Origin: an uncultured Lachnospiraceae bacterium | GTDB taxonomy: Bacteria; Bacillota; Clostridia; Lachnospirales; Lachnospiraceae | Reading direction: 5' to 3' | DNA: 64,000 bases | Assembly: GCA_934352055.1 (NCBI GenBank) | Contig: CAKRJY010000009.1 | Coordinates: 1-64,000 of the forward strand | Shown here: piece by piece, positions 9,271 to 18,477 of the stretch | Layout of the letters: each line of letters begins with the position of its first letter | Numbering within the stretch: position 1 is the stretch's first letter | Position numbers and translations under genes: made by a program | The notes under the pieces: model-generated | The model's database searches: none | What the model saw: the letters and a program-made list of their open reading frames with translations, nothing else | Told to the model about the DNA's origin: nothing

Positions 9271-10744
9271 CTTGCATCAGTGCATACGCTCCATCCGTGC
9301 GGATTTTTTGTAAATCCGCACACACTGCTGCTTCAAAGCCATCCAGCTGTGTCAGATCTTCTCCCCAGAATGCTTCGTTGGTGCAAACTGCATGCACGAG
9401 TTTCTCTACCGTATCCTCTTTATGCGAAGCATAAAATTCTAAAACACTACGGTCATCTTTGATGGTATACGTCTCTCCTTTTCGCTCTGCCAACAGCCCG
9501 TCTTCCGTCAACGTATCTCCACTATAAAATGCAATATAAAATGCAAAGGATGCTGTAATACATTCAGGAATCGTTCCCTTTCTTTTTACATATTCCTTTA
9601 ACGATGGCATAACACGCGCTTTCCACTTAGACGTAGAGTTTAATGAAATTGCAAGCAGTGCGTGATCAATAAACGGATTTTGGAAACGTTCTGTCACAGC
9701 AGCTGCAAACTCTTTTAATTCCTTTTCTGGCAAATCCAGTGTTGGAATAATTTCATCGTAAATGGTTTTATTCATAAAGCTGCGTATCACTTCATCGTGC
9801 ATGCAATCGCGGACAATATTCTGACCTGCCAGATAAGCGCCTAGTACAAAGGACGTATGTGCCCCATTTAAAATACGCACCTTTCTTTGCTTATAAGGCT
9901 TATGATTATCTGTGATTAACACCGGCAGATTTGCCTGTTCCACCGGGAATTCATCCTTCAACGTACTTGGTCCTTCGATGACCCAGAAGCCAAAAATTTC
10001 TCCTGTGTCAAGCAAATTGTCTTCGTAGCCCAGTTTTTCACATATGGCAGAAGCTTCTGTACGCGGATACCCTGTGACAATTCGATCTACCAGTGTAGAG
10101 CAAAATGTATTTTCCGTTTTTATCCAGTTGATAAAATCTTCTCCCAGCTGCCACTGATTTGCATATTCCAAGACACATTTTTCCAGTTCTTTTCCGTTGT
10201 CGTCAATGAGTTCACAGGATAAAACAATAAAGCCCTTTCCTGCCACCTCACCAAAGGTCTGAAAACGGCGGTATAAAAACTGTGTCAACTTTCCCGGGAA
10301 ACTGCTTGCCGGACAATCTGCAAATTGACAGGATGGATCATAAACAATCCCTGCCTCTGTCGTATTACAGGTGATAAAACGAAGATCCGGATTATCCGCA
10401 CAGGCAAGAACTTCCTCGTAATTCTGATAGGGATTTAAGCAACGGCTCACACACGAAATCACTCTTTTTTTATTCACAGCTTCGCCATTTTGAAATCCCC
10501 GGAGAAACAAGGTGTATAGTCCCTCCTGTTCGTTTATCACATCTGCAAGCCCCGGCGCAATCGGCTGACACAAAACAACCTTCGAGTCAAAGCCTGCCTT
10601 CTCGTTTAAAACATCGATAAAATAATCAACAAAGGCGCGCAGAAAGTTGCCTTCTCCAAATTGCATCACCCGTTCCGGAGCTTCCTTCAAAAGATAGCCA
10701 TCATACTGTATTTCTTCTAATGTCTGATACGATAATTTTTTCAT
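9254..10744 (-). CDS. uxaB: Tagaturonate reductase (altronate oxidoreductase)
   Basis: 496 residues of the mannitol-dehydrogenase (polyol-specific long-chain dehydrogenase) family. Family marks: the N-terminal FGEGNFLRAFVDYFID, the nucleotide-binding half, and KVRILNGAHTSFVLGAYLAG carrying the catalytic Lys/Asn/His region. It interconverts D-tagaturonate and D-altronate with NAD(H). It is the last gene of the operon from 15396, 29 bp after uxaA. No uronate isomerase (uxaC) is beside it, so tagaturonate probably comes from the neighbouring dehydrogenase rather than from galacturonate. Confidence 0.93.
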   Translation of the reverse strand: MKKLSYQTLEEIQYDGYLLKEAPERVMQFGEGNFLRAFVDYFIDVLNEKAGFDSKVVLCQPIAPGLADVINEQEGLYTLFLRGFQNGEAVNKKRVISCVSRCLNPYQNYEEVLACADNPDLRFITCNTTEAGIVYDPSCQFADCPASSFPGKLTQFLYRRFQTFGEVAGKGFIVLSCELIDDNGKELEKCVLEYANQWQLGEDFINWIKTENTFCSTLVDRIVTGYPRTEASAICEKLGYEDNLLDTGEIFGFWVIEGPSTLKDEFPVEQANLPVLITDNHKPYKQRKVRILNGAHTSFVLGAYLAGQNIVRDCMHDEVIRSFMNKTIYDEIIPTLDLPEKELKEFAAAVTERFQNPFIDHALLAISLNSTSKWKARVMPSLKEYVKRKGTIPECITASFAFYIAFYSGDTLTEDGLLAERKGETYTIKDDRSVLEFYASHKEDTVEKLVHAVCTNEAFWGEDLTQLDGFEAAVCADLQKIRTDGAYALMQATLSC

Positions 10745-10773
10745 TTTCTTTTCCTTCCTATCTTTCCAAATGA

Positions 10774-12264
10774 TTATAACGTTACACCTTGCTTAAAAAT
10801 TGCCATATCGTGAAATCCTGCTTCCTCTGATTTTGTCTGTTTGCCGGAAGCAGTTTCTAACACAAAATCAAGCAGCCCTTCCGAAAGTTCATCCAGGGAT
10901 ACGCCATCTACCAACACGCCGCAATTAAAGTCAATCCAGTGATGCTTCTTTGTGGCAAGTGCTGTATTGGTTGCTATTTTCACCGTCGGAACCGGTGATG
11001 CAAACGGAGTACCACGCCCTGTTGTAAAAAGGACCATGTGTGCTCCCGCTGCCGCTAATGCTGTAGATGCCACCAGATCATTCCCCGGTGCACTCAAAAG
11101 ATTCAGTCCCCTATCACGCAAGGTTTCCCCATAGGAAAGCACGCCTTTGACCGGAGCTGTCCCTGCTTTTTGCGTACAGCCAAGTGACTTATCCTCCAGA
11201 CTTGATATGCCGCCTTTCTTGTTTCCCGGCGACGGATTCTCATATATGGTCTGATTGTGGTTCTTGTAATAACATTTAAAATCATTGATCAGCTGTACTG
11301 TCTCATCGAATAACTCTTCTGTTTCACAGCGGTTCATTAATATTTCTTCCGCTCCAAACATTTCCGGCACTTCCGTAAGAATGGTAGAGCCACCCATAGC
11401 AATTAATTTGTCCGAAAAAGCACCAACCGTTGGGTTTGCTGTGATACCGGAAAGACCATCCGAGCCACCGCATTTCATTCCTATAACCAGTTCACTCGCA
11501 GGAATTTTTTCTCTCTTATATTGGGAAGCATATGCGACAAGACTTTCGATGATATCTAGGCCTTCCGCGATTTCATCTTCACTTTCCTGCGCAACAAGAA
11601 AACGTACTCTCTCTTTTTCATATGCTCCAATGAATTTCTTCAACTCGTCTATATTGCTGTTTTCACATCCAAGTCCAAGCACCAGCACGCCTGCTGCATT
11701 TGGATGATTCACCAGATCTGCAAGAATTTGTCTCGTATTGTCCTGGTCATCCCCCATCTGCGAACAACCATAGGGATGCGTAAATGCAACGATACCATCG
11801 ATATTTGCATTCTTATATTTTTGCGCTGCTTTTTCGATGGCAGTTGCCACATTGTTTACACAACCGACGGTCGGGATAATCCATATTTCGTTTCTCACGC
11901 CAACTTTTCCGTTCTTTCTGCGATACCCCTGAAAAAACTTAGTATCTTTCGCTGGAAGTTCTGTGACGTTGCGATGATAGGAGTAGCCAAGCAGCTCACC
12001 CAATCCTGTTTTGAGATTGTGTGTATGTACCCATTGTCCTGCCAAAATATCTGTTGTCGCATATCCAATGGGATTTCCATACTTAATAATGGTCTCTCCT
12101 TTTTTGATATCCTGTAATGCGAACTTATGCCCCTGCATAATATCTTCTGTCAATGAAAACGTGGTTTTTCCCAGTTCGATCACACTTCCTTTCGCCAATG
12201 GCGCAAGTGCTACCGCAACATTATCCAGTGCATTGATTTGTATATAGGTTTTCACCGCCTGCAC
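10774..12264 (-). CDS. uxaA: Altronate dehydratase
   Basis: 496 residues, full-length UxaA. The N-terminal SAF domain (about 1-95) is followed by the large dehydratase domain with GYRRKNGKVGVRNEIWIIPT, HPYGCSQMGDD, LVLGLGCENSN, GMKCGGSDGLSGITANP and TTGRGTPFASPVPTVKIATN. The conserved Cys and Gly-rich motifs of the iron-dependent family are present. It dehydrates D-altronate to 2-keto-3-deoxy-D-gluconate. The gene follows the zinc dehydrogenase by 5 bp and precedes uxaB. Confidence 0.95.
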   Translation of the reverse strand: MQAVKTYIQINALDNVAVALAPLAKGSVIELGKTTFSLTEDIMQGHKFALQDIKKGETIIKYGNPIGYATTDILAGQWVHTHNLKTGLGELLGYSYHRNVTELPAKDTKFFQGYRRKNGKVGVRNEIWIIPTVGCVNNVATAIEKAAQKYKNANIDGIVAFTHPYGCSQMGDDQDNTRQILADLVNHPNAAGVLVLGLGCENSNIDELKKFIGAYEKERVRFLVAQESEDEIAEGLDIIESLVAYASQYKREKIPASELVIGMKCGGSDGLSGITANPTVGAFSDKLIAMGGSTILTEVPEMFGAEEILMNRCETEELFDETVQLINDFKCYYKNHNQTIYENPSPGNKKGGISSLEDKSLGCTQKAGTAPVKGVLSYGETLRDRGLNLLSAPGNDLVASTALAAAGAHMVLFTTGRGTPFASPVPTVKIATNTALATKKHHWIDFNCGVLVDGVSLDELSEGLLDFVLETASGKQTKSEEAGFHDMAIFKQGVTL

Positions 12265-12269
12265 CCCCT

Positions 12270-13298
12270 CTAAAAGCGAATCATCACCTTAAGCTTGCTT
12301 CCTGCATTTTCACTGAATTCTTGAAATGCCCTTGCCGCATCATCAAACGCATACTCTGAATTTTCCATCACGATTTTTTCCAAATCCACTTCACCCTTTT
12401 TCACCAGATCGATCAATTCTATAAAATCTTCTTTTCTGGCATTTCTGGAGCCAAAGATATTGAGTTCCTTTTTCTGGATCAATGTAAAATTGAAGTCCAG
12501 ATTTTTCTTACCAACGCCAATTAACACAATACGTGCCCCATAGGTTGCTGCATCCACACAATTTTGGAAGGTGGAAGGAAGTCCAACCGCCTCAATACAG
12601 ACATCAAATCCATGATGATCACCGGTGATTTCCTGTACGCGTTGCATCAGGCTTTCGTCGCTGTCATTTTTTATCATACCTGCAAGATGAAAAGTCTCAT
12701 AAGCATAAGTCAGTTTTTCTTCTGCAACATCTGCAATATATACTTCTCCGCCTTTTGCTTTTGCGGCAATGGCAGCCAGTACACCAATCGTACCCGCTCC
12801 AATCACAAGTACCTTATCTCCTTTTTTCACATCGGCTCTCGACACACCATGATAACTGATACAGAACGGTTCAATCAGCGCCAGTTGCTTCGGACTCAGC
12901 CCTTTGCCATCATAAATACGTTCGATTGGCATGGTAATATACTCAGAAAAAGCACCATCTCTCTGCGCTCCCATCGTCTCATTGGACTCACAGCAGTTTA
13001 CCAGACCTCTCTGACAGGCATAGCACTTCTGACAGTTAAAATATGGATTGCAGGTCACAATCATGCCCGGCTTTAATCCTCTGTCGTTCTCTCCGATTTC
13101 AATAATTTCTGCGGAAAATTCATGTCCCGGAACTCTAGGATATCCGGCATAAGCAAACGTTCCCCGATATGTTCCCAGATCACTTCCGCAAATTCCACCA
13201 TATAATACCTTAAGCAGTGCCTCGCCCTCTTTTGCCTGTGGCATCGCTGTTTCCTTGATGACTACCTTTCCCGGTTCCGGGATTACAATTGTCTTCAT
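12270..13298 (-). CDS. Zinc-dependent dehydrogenase, probable L-galactonate 5-dehydrogenase
   Basis: 342 residues of the medium-chain zinc dehydrogenase family. Catalytic zinc ligands lie in GGICGSDLG and VPGHEFS. The structural zinc site has four Cys in CQKCYACQRGLVNCC. The Rossmann motif is VIGAGTIGVLAAI. The late segment FGSRNARKEDFIELIDLV resembles the E. coli L-galactonate oxidoreductase LgoD (YjjN), which makes D-tagaturonate. That product is exactly the substrate of UxaB encoded downstream. The substrate call is inferred from this similarity and the context; sorbitol or galactitol-phosphate dehydrogenase is the alternative. Confidence 0.75.
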   Translation of the reverse strand: MKTIVIPEPGKVVIKETAMPQAKEGEALLKVLYGGICGSDLGTYRGTFAYAGYPRVPGHEFSAEIIEIGENDRGLKPGMIVTCNPYFNCQKCYACQRGLVNCCESNETMGAQRDGAFSEYITMPIERIYDGKGLSPKQLALIEPFCISYHGVSRADVKKGDKVLVIGAGTIGVLAAIAAKAKGGEVYIADVAEEKLTYAYETFHLAGMIKNDSDESLMQRVQEITGDHHGFDVCIEAVGLPSTFQNCVDAATYGARIVLIGVGKKNLDFNFTLIQKKELNIFGSRNARKEDFIELIDLVKKGEVDLEKIVMENSEYAFDDAARAFQEFSENAGSKLKVMIRF

Positions 13299-13301
13299 AT
13301 T

Positions 13302-14507
13302 CTATCTTCCTCCATCAACATAATCTTCATTCCATATCACTGCTGTTTTCATCGGTGCCCCCTTGGCATAAATGGTATTTTCATACGCATCCACAGGGTC
13401 ACTTGTAAAAGTGTCCTTATCAATCAGCTCTACGATTTCGTCATAGCAGCTGTTCTGCAGAATCCGGATAGCTTCCTCCATATGATCCTGTCGGAAATTA
13501 ATGGAACCAAAAATCACCTGATTCTTAAATCCAAACGGCATCGTATCAAACGTAACATCCGGTCCTAAAGAAAACGAATTGTAGATGCCATTGCAGCCTA
13601 GCACGCCATATTGAAACGCTATTTCATGCTCAATTTCTGCTCCACTCGAGCCAATAAACACGGTTGCTGTTCCACCCAGTTTTTCTTTGATTGCCTCTGC
13701 CAGTTCCTCTTTCGTATCAAATGCACTTCGGACATAAGATGCTTTTGCCTGCTTTATGGCAAAGGAAACCTTTGGACTATCCTCTTCACTTCTTGCCACA
13801 AACACAATCTTTGCATCAGGATATCTTTGATGTATCAAATCTCCGATAAACATACCCGTTGTTCCAAGTCCAAAAATACACACCCGATCAAAGGTTTCTT
13901 TTCTTGCGATTTCCCTCGCTTTTTCCTCGCTGCATTTATACTGTGCCATCTTAACCCTGAAATTTTGTGCCTCTCCCAGATCCTCCATACGTTCTCTCTG
14001 GAAAATCATGCAGGCATACGGATCACTAAACACCAGCCTTTTACAAAGCGTAAGTGATATTTTTCCATCCTTTACATAGCCATCCGGTATTTCTAACAGC
14101 ATATCCGGGTTATAATAATTTTTATCGGAAAACAAACCATCGGCCTGATCACAGCCATATTCAAAATAAGTTTCTTCCTCTGTAAATCTCGTTGGATCAT
14201 AACTATTGCCGCCACGAATCAATACAATGGCAAAACGATTTTCGGATGGCACCCATACCACACCTTCATGGCCATTGATTAACCGGTTGCATCCTTCCGG
14301 AAACTTGTGACTCAGATTGTTCTCCTTTCCCATATGCATCAGTGTATAATCCGTTCCGCAAAATCCAACGAAAACACTTTCTGCCAGAATGCCTTCTTTT
14401 TCCTCTTCTCCGCGCAATCTTCTCCTCTTGATATTGTGAATTTCAACATCCCCATACACCAATGGATTTGTCTCACTGTTTTGAAAATATGTACCTTTTA
14501 CTATCAT
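13302..14507 (-). CDS. Glucose-dehydrogenase-like medium-chain dehydrogenase, probable aldose (L-galactose) 1-dehydrogenase
   Basis: 401 residues. The start at 14507 (MIVKGTYFQN) has AGGAGG 6 nt upstream. It shows the layout of archaeal-type glucose 1-dehydrogenase: catalytic zinc ligands in VGFCGTDYTLM and INGHEGV, then a Rossmann segment CIFGLGTTGMFIGDL. There is no four-Cys structural zinc loop like that of its neighbour. Glucose dehydrogenase relatives oxidise aldoses to aldonolactones, and a lactonase gene lies 10 bp upstream in the same operon. I infer L-galactose as substrate because downstream genes handle tagaturonate and altronate. Other aldoses remain possible. Confidence 0.65.
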   Translation of the reverse strand: MIVKGTYFQNSETNPLVYGDVEIHNIKRRRLRGEEEKEGILAESVFVGFCGTDYTLMHMGKENNLSHKFPEGCNRLINGHEGVVWVPSENRFAIVLIRGGNSYDPTRFTEEETYFEYGCDQADGLFSDKNYYNPDMLLEIPDGYVKDGKISLTLCKRLVFSDPYACMIFQRERMEDLGEAQNFRVKMAQYKCSEEKAREIARKETFDRVCIFGLGTTGMFIGDLIHQRYPDAKIVFVARSEEDSPKVSFAIKQAKASYVRSAFDTKEELAEAIKEKLGGTATVFIGSSGAEIEHEIAFQYGVLGCNGIYNSFSLGPDVTFDTMPFGFKNQVIFGSINFRQDHMEEAIRILQNSCYDEIVELIDKDTFTSDPVDAYENTIYAKGAPMKTAVIWNEDYVDGGR

Positions 14508-14517
14508 GTGTACCCTC

Positions 14518-15396
14518 CTACTCAACCATATTCTTTATTTTTTCCGGTATCTTTAATTCCTGAAATCCATAAAATCTTTTTGCATTTTCACCTAGGATTT
14601 TTTCTTTTTCTTCGTCTGACAGTTCCTTTGTTTTTTCAATAAAATCCTTACTCATATCGTATGTAATCGCTGTCATCGTACGTGGATAATCACTTCCCCA
14701 CATCAATTTATCTACTCCGCAAATAGCGATTGCCTGACGTATCGCTCTGATTGCCGACGGATATGGATAAAATTCCTTGTGAAAAAGCCAGGTAATACCG
14801 CCACTTTCTATATAGACATGCTCATGCTTTGCCAGTGCGATCTGTTCTTTCCAGCCTTCCACCGTAACCATTCCGAAGTGTCCGATTGCAATTCTAAGAT
14901 GCGGATATTCTGCAATCAGTTGTTCCATTTGATTCACTTGCAGATTTCCCTCTGCCATATCGATTGAAATGAATTTATGAAGTCTGTTTGCCTGATCAAA
15001 AATCGCTTTGTGATGCAGCAGATTCTGATCCTTTAATCTTCCTCCGCAGATTTTAATTCCATCAAATTGTTCAACCCAGTCATCTGCGATTTTTTGTTCC
15101 TCATACAGACAGCATATCTTCATCCTCTCCTGATACTTTTTTTTGCATTCCAAAAGATATTTGTCCTGGTTGCCATCAATATATTCCTGCGTCACGACGC
15201 ATCCACTCACGCCTGCATAATCCATATTGGCAAACAGCATTTCTGCTGTATTTCTGCCGTCTACCATGTAGGGTGGCATCATCTGACGCACCTGCCCGCC
15301 GAAATCACTTCTTCCATCCCTAAGTGCAATCACAGGCCTGCCTTCCACGCATCCGGCCTGCTTGTCCCAAAGATGCAAATGTGCATCAAGTATCAT
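14518..15396 (-). CDS. Amidohydrolase-family sugar lactonase (COG3618 type)
   Basis: 292 residues. The start at 15396 (MILDAHLHLWDK) has AAGGAGG 6 nt upstream. Longer frames reaching 15519 cross the promoter region. The N-terminal DAHLHLWD metal-binding motif, IAIGHFGM, and the ending KLMWGSDYPRTM with the catalytic Asp place it with Amidohydro_2 lactonases, which include L-fuconolactonase, L-rhamnonolactonase and L-galactonolactonase. It should hydrolyse the aldonolactone made by the next gene product to an aldonate. It is the first gene of the five-gene operon. Confidence 0.8.
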   Translation of the reverse strand: MILDAHLHLWDKQAGCVEGRPVIALRDGRSDFGGQVRQMMPPYMVDGRNTAEMLFANMDYAGVSGCVVTQEYIDGNQDKYLLECKKKYQERMKICCLYEEQKIADDWVEQFDGIKICGGRLKDQNLLHHKAIFDQANRLHKFISIDMAEGNLQVNQMEQLIAEYPHLRIAIGHFGMVTVEGWKEQIALAKHEHVYIESGGITWLFHKEFYPYPSAIRAIRQAIAICGVDKLMWGSDYPRTMTAITYDMSKDFIEKTKELSDEEKEKILGENAKRFYGFQELKIPEKIKNMVE

Positions 15397-15482
15397 AGGC
15401 ATCCTCCTTTTTCTATAAAATACCAATTCTGTTCTTGCTTTCATTATAGAATCTATAGTACGATAATAATACATTACAAAGT

Positions 15483-15505
15483 GACATATCACACACTTAT
15501 ATGTC
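15483..15505. promoter_or_regulatory. Inverted repeat between the divergent lactonase operon and araC gene
   Basis: GACATAT (15483-15489) and ATATGTC (15499-15505) form a perfect 7-bp inverted repeat with a 9-bp loop in the 137-bp divergent intergenic region. A minus-strand promoter candidate lies nearby: TTGTAA at 15474-15479, 16-bp spacer, TATAGA at 15452-15457. It is a plausible operator for the AraC-type regulator. Confidence 0.4.
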
Positions 15506-15533
15506 CACTTAGCGTACATAACGAGGTGTTCTT

Positions 15534-16388
15534 ATGAAAAACGACAACTTAAATATTCTATTTACGATAGGGAATTATCAGATTACGATATTAAAATTCA
15601 CTTATGAATGTCAGACGTGGAACACGCCTTCGCATGCCCACGGTTCGAACAGTTATGAAATACATTTTATTCCAAAAGGAAAAGGAACACTGGTTCGTAA
15701 TCAGTGTTCCTATGAATTGTATCCGGATATCCTCTATACAACAGGTCCTCACATCGAACATCAACAGTTCTCTGATACAGGCGACCCGACATATGAATAT
15801 TGTATTTATTTAAGAATTGAGTGCGTACACAACGCCTCCAAAAACGATTCTGACAAAGATGTGTTAGAACCATTTTTACATTATCCATTCTGGTATGGTA
15901 AGGATTGTGCAAACCTACAACCAACACTGGAACAGATTCACGAAGAATTATCCTCACCCGGACCTGCGACTATGGTCATGCTCCGCGCTCTTTTTATGCA
16001 ATTTCTGGTCAAAATGCTGCGCAATTATGAACCGGGCTCAAATGCCGTCATCACGAATATTCCGATTCCACTTGTCAAAGCCTATATCCTCATTGAAGAC
16101 AGCTTTCTTCTTGAATACGATACCATTACGTTAAAAGAGCTTGCCCGCCGTCTGGGACTCAGTACCAGACAAACCAGCCGTATGCTCTATAACAGATACG
16201 GAAAGAACTTCCTCCAGAAAAGAACAGAAGCGCGCATGGCTGCTGCTGTCACCTTTTTAAAGGAAGATACCCTCTCAATTGCTGAAATAGCAACAAGACT
16301 GGGATATTCTTATCCAAATCATTTTCATACCGCATTCAAAAATTATTACCATATGACGGTATCGGAATATCGCAAGCGCATGACATAA
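15534..16388 (+). CDS. AraC family transcriptional regulator of the L-galactose-type operon
   Basis: 284 residues. An N-terminal cupin-like sugar-sensing region contains PSHAHGSNSYEIHFIPKGKG. The C-terminal pair of helix-turn-helix motifs (about 190-284) contains TLKELARRLGLSTRQTSRML and SIAEIATRLGYSYPNHFHTA. A GAGGTG ribosome binding site lies 5 nt before the ATG. The divergent arrangement over the lactonase operon suggests that it senses a sugar or aldonate and activates that operon. Confidence 0.9.
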   Translation: MKNDNLNILFTIGNYQITILKFTYECQTWNTPSHAHGSNSYEIHFIPKGKGTLVRNQCSYELYPDILYTTGPHIEHQQFSDTGDPTYEYCIYLRIECVHNASKNDSDKDVLEPFLHYPFWYGKDCANLQPTLEQIHEELSSPGPATMVMLRALFMQFLVKMLRNYEPGSNAVITNIPIPLVKAYILIEDSFLLEYDTITLKELARRLGLSTRQTSRMLYNRYGKNFLQKRTEARMAAAVTFLKEDTLSIAEIATRLGYSYPNHFHTAFKNYYHMTVSEYRKRMT

Positions 16389-16397
16389 CGCTCTACA

Positions 16398-17345
16398 CTA
16401 TACTTCCATCTTCTTTTGCATCCATGCGTACAGATCTTCGTATACCACTTCACGATCAGTCTCATTCAAAATCTCATGGCGGTCATTATCATATAACTTC
16501 AAAGATACATCCTGCATGCCGGCAGCAACAAATTTATCTCTGGCCGCCTCAACACCTTTGCCCATATTTCCAACAGGATCACACGCACCGGATACAAAGA
16601 ATACCGGTAAATCCTTTTTCATCTTAGCAATATTTGCCGGGTCATTATCGTACTTTGTAGATTCTACTAAACCACGATATGCGCCAAGGGAAAACGTATA
16701 GGTACATTTTGGATCGCTATAGTATTTTTTCACGATCTCTACATCCTTTGTCAGCCAGCTATTATCCGGTGTTGCTCCCGTACAATCGTACTGCTTGTAT
16801 GGTGCACTGTAGGTCATATCTCTGACCATAGTACTGCGGTACTCATCTGAATGGAAAAATGATAAGAAATTGATAAATGCAAGTCCTACATTGATAGTTC
16901 CGTTTGCTTCTGTACCGGTTCCCATAATGATGGCTCCAGCCAGACCATCCATCTCTTTTGCCTTGACACTCAGACATTTTCTTGTCATATAAGAGCCCAT
17001 GCTGTGTCCCATAATAAAATATGGAAGTGATGGATAAGCTTTTTTCGTCAACTTATAATTTGCATAAATATCTTCTACCATAATATCACTTGGGTGCTTC
17101 GCATGCATAATGCCCCATTCTTCCGGTGAAGATACGGATTCCCCATGTCCGATGTGATCATGCCCAACAACCACAAAACCCTTACTGTTCAAAAATTCTG
17201 CGAATGCACGATAACGCTCTATGTATTCCACCATTCCGTGTACAATCTGAAGCACAGCTACCGGCTGTCCTTCCGGCGTCCACTTTACACCATGAATCTG
17301 TGTGACCCCATCTGCTGAAGCAAATTGATATACCTGTTCTGCCAT
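16398..17345 (-). CDS. Alpha/beta hydrolase, monoacylglycerol-lipase / lysophospholipase type
   Basis: 315 residues of the Hydrolase_4 family. The nucleophile elbow is MGHSMGSYM (Ser115). Other marks are QIVHGMVEYIERY near the oxyanion hole, DHIGHGES, a later Asp in SGACDPVG and a His in NDRHEILNE, giving a complete Ser-Asp-His triad. It probably hydrolyses monoacylglycerols or similar esters in the cytoplasm; there is no signal peptide. The gene is convergent with araC and stands alone. Confidence 0.88.
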   Translation of the reverse strand: MAEQVYQFASADGVTQIHGVKWTPEGQPVAVLQIVHGMVEYIERYRAFAEFLNSKGFVVVGHDHIGHGESVSSPEEWGIMHAKHPSDIMVEDIYANYKLTKKAYPSLPYFIMGHSMGSYMTRKCLSVKAKEMDGLAGAIIMGTGTEANGTINVGLAFINFLSFFHSDEYRSTMVRDMTYSAPYKQYDCTGATPDNSWLTKDVEIVKKYYSDPKCTYTFSLGAYRGLVESTKYDNDPANIAKMKKDLPVFFVSGACDPVGNMGKGVEAARDKFVAAGMQDVSLKLYDNDRHEILNETDREVVYEDLYAWMQKKMEV

Positions 17346-17411
17346 TTTATAGTCCCCCTTATTGTTCTCTTATATATGTAAGTGTATTGCTACCTTTACT
17401 CGTATCTATTG

Positions 17412-18359
17412 TTACGCGTTGTCGGAAAAAACCTGTTTCATATGGGATATGCTCTGTTCCATATGACTGGTACTATCCTGCTGTTCCATATAGCAGGCAC
17501 CAATTTTTTCCATCTCTTCTAAAATACATTCCTGTCGGCGCAAGTCTTCTGCCACGCGCCCCTGATATGCAAGCAGCGATTCTACTAACTGTGTCATCTG
17601 CTCATCCTGCGATATCGTGTGCTGCTGTTCTGTATTCCATCCATTGACATCTGTTGTAATCTTGCCGAGCGTCTGGTTATTTTCTTTGAGCAGGGCAATG
17701 AACTGATGAATCTGCGTATTCATCTGCGCCATCTCATTTTGTAATGTATTCGTCTGGGCAATGGTATCCGTCAATCTGGCGCCAAAAACTTCCGCCAGGG
17801 ATCGAATCTGCTCTGCACTGCGGATAAAATCGCTTCCACTGTCTCCCAAACGTCCTGCATCGATTGCTGCCTGCAACGCCAGCGCACTGATAGAACCGGT
17901 CACTTTCTCTAATCCTGATATCTGCTCTTGTAAGCGCTTGCTTTCTGCAATTTCTTTGTTGGAGCCTTCGGAAAGAGACTTTGCATAACCTGTATAATGC
18001 TTACTCTGTTCCATCAAAGCTGCAAGTGCCGTCTCCTGTTTTTGTAAAAAATCTGTATGCTTATCACACTGCTCCTCTAACTGCTGCATCTGCAGACTTT
18101 CCTGGCGCAATGTGTCCACAGCCTCCTGCAAGCCTTGTTCCATGACCTGCTGATCATCTCTTGTGTCTTTTGCATAGTCTACGACCTTTGTAAGACTACG
18201 GTCCATCTTGGTTGCACTCATCTGCATCTGATCCACATCCATTTGTGTTTCAGTTACATTTTTTTCTACCTGTTGTAGCAACTGTTCATACGCTTCTACT
18301 TGCGTCTTGAGATTTTCAGCCTGCTGTAACTGTTGCTTCACTTCTTTACTATGAAACAT
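17412..18359 (-). CDS. Cytoplasmic methyl-accepting chemotaxis-like protein, degenerate
   Basis: 315 residues. The start at 18359 (MFHSKEV) has GGAGGG 10 nt upstream. There is no transmembrane helix, HAMP or sensor domain. Almost all of it is a heptad-rich coiled coil, with a central tip ISALALQAAIDAGRLGDSGS followed by EQIRSLAE. This tip corresponds to the CheA/CheW-binding hairpin of chemoreceptors but differs at several usually invariant positions (for example AAIEAARAGEAGRGF in typical receptors). Whether it still couples to a kinase is uncertain, and no che or fla genes are in the window. Confidence 0.75.
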   Translation of the reverse strand: MFHSKEVKQQLQQAENLKTQVEAYEQLLQQVEKNVTETQMDVDQMQMSATKMDRSLTKVVDYAKDTRDDQQVMEQGLQEAVDTLRQESLQMQQLEEQCDKHTDFLQKQETALAALMEQSKHYTGYAKSLSEGSNKEIAESKRLQEQISGLEKVTGSISALALQAAIDAGRLGDSGSDFIRSAEQIRSLAEVFGARLTDTIAQTNTLQNEMAQMNTQIHQFIALLKENNQTLGKITTDVNGWNTEQQHTISQDEQMTQLVESLLAYQGRVAEDLRRQECILEEMEKIGACYMEQQDSTSHMEQSISHMKQVFSDNA

Positions 18360-18410
18360 GCCTGCGCATCCCTCCATTCATACATTTTCTTACACAAATG
18401 TATAACAAGT

Positions 18411-18439
18411 ATTTTACATTTTTTTGTAGTATTATGCAA
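18411..18439 (-). promoter_or_regulatory. Promoter for the chemoreceptor-like gene
   Basis: On the minus strand TTGCAT (18434-18439), 17-bp spacer, TAAAAT (18411-18416), about 50 bp upstream of the start at 18359. It looks like a sigma-A promoter rather than a flagellar sigma promoter. Confidence 0.5.
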
Positions 18440-18477
18440 CTGCGCTGGTATATTTTCTTCTTTCTATGTCAAATGAA

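Noticed and set aside
9254..15396. Operon as a galacturonate or L-fucose pathway
   Set aside because: No uronate isomerase for galacturonate, and uxaA/uxaB act on six-carbon acids with a C6 hydroxyl, which does not fit fuconate.
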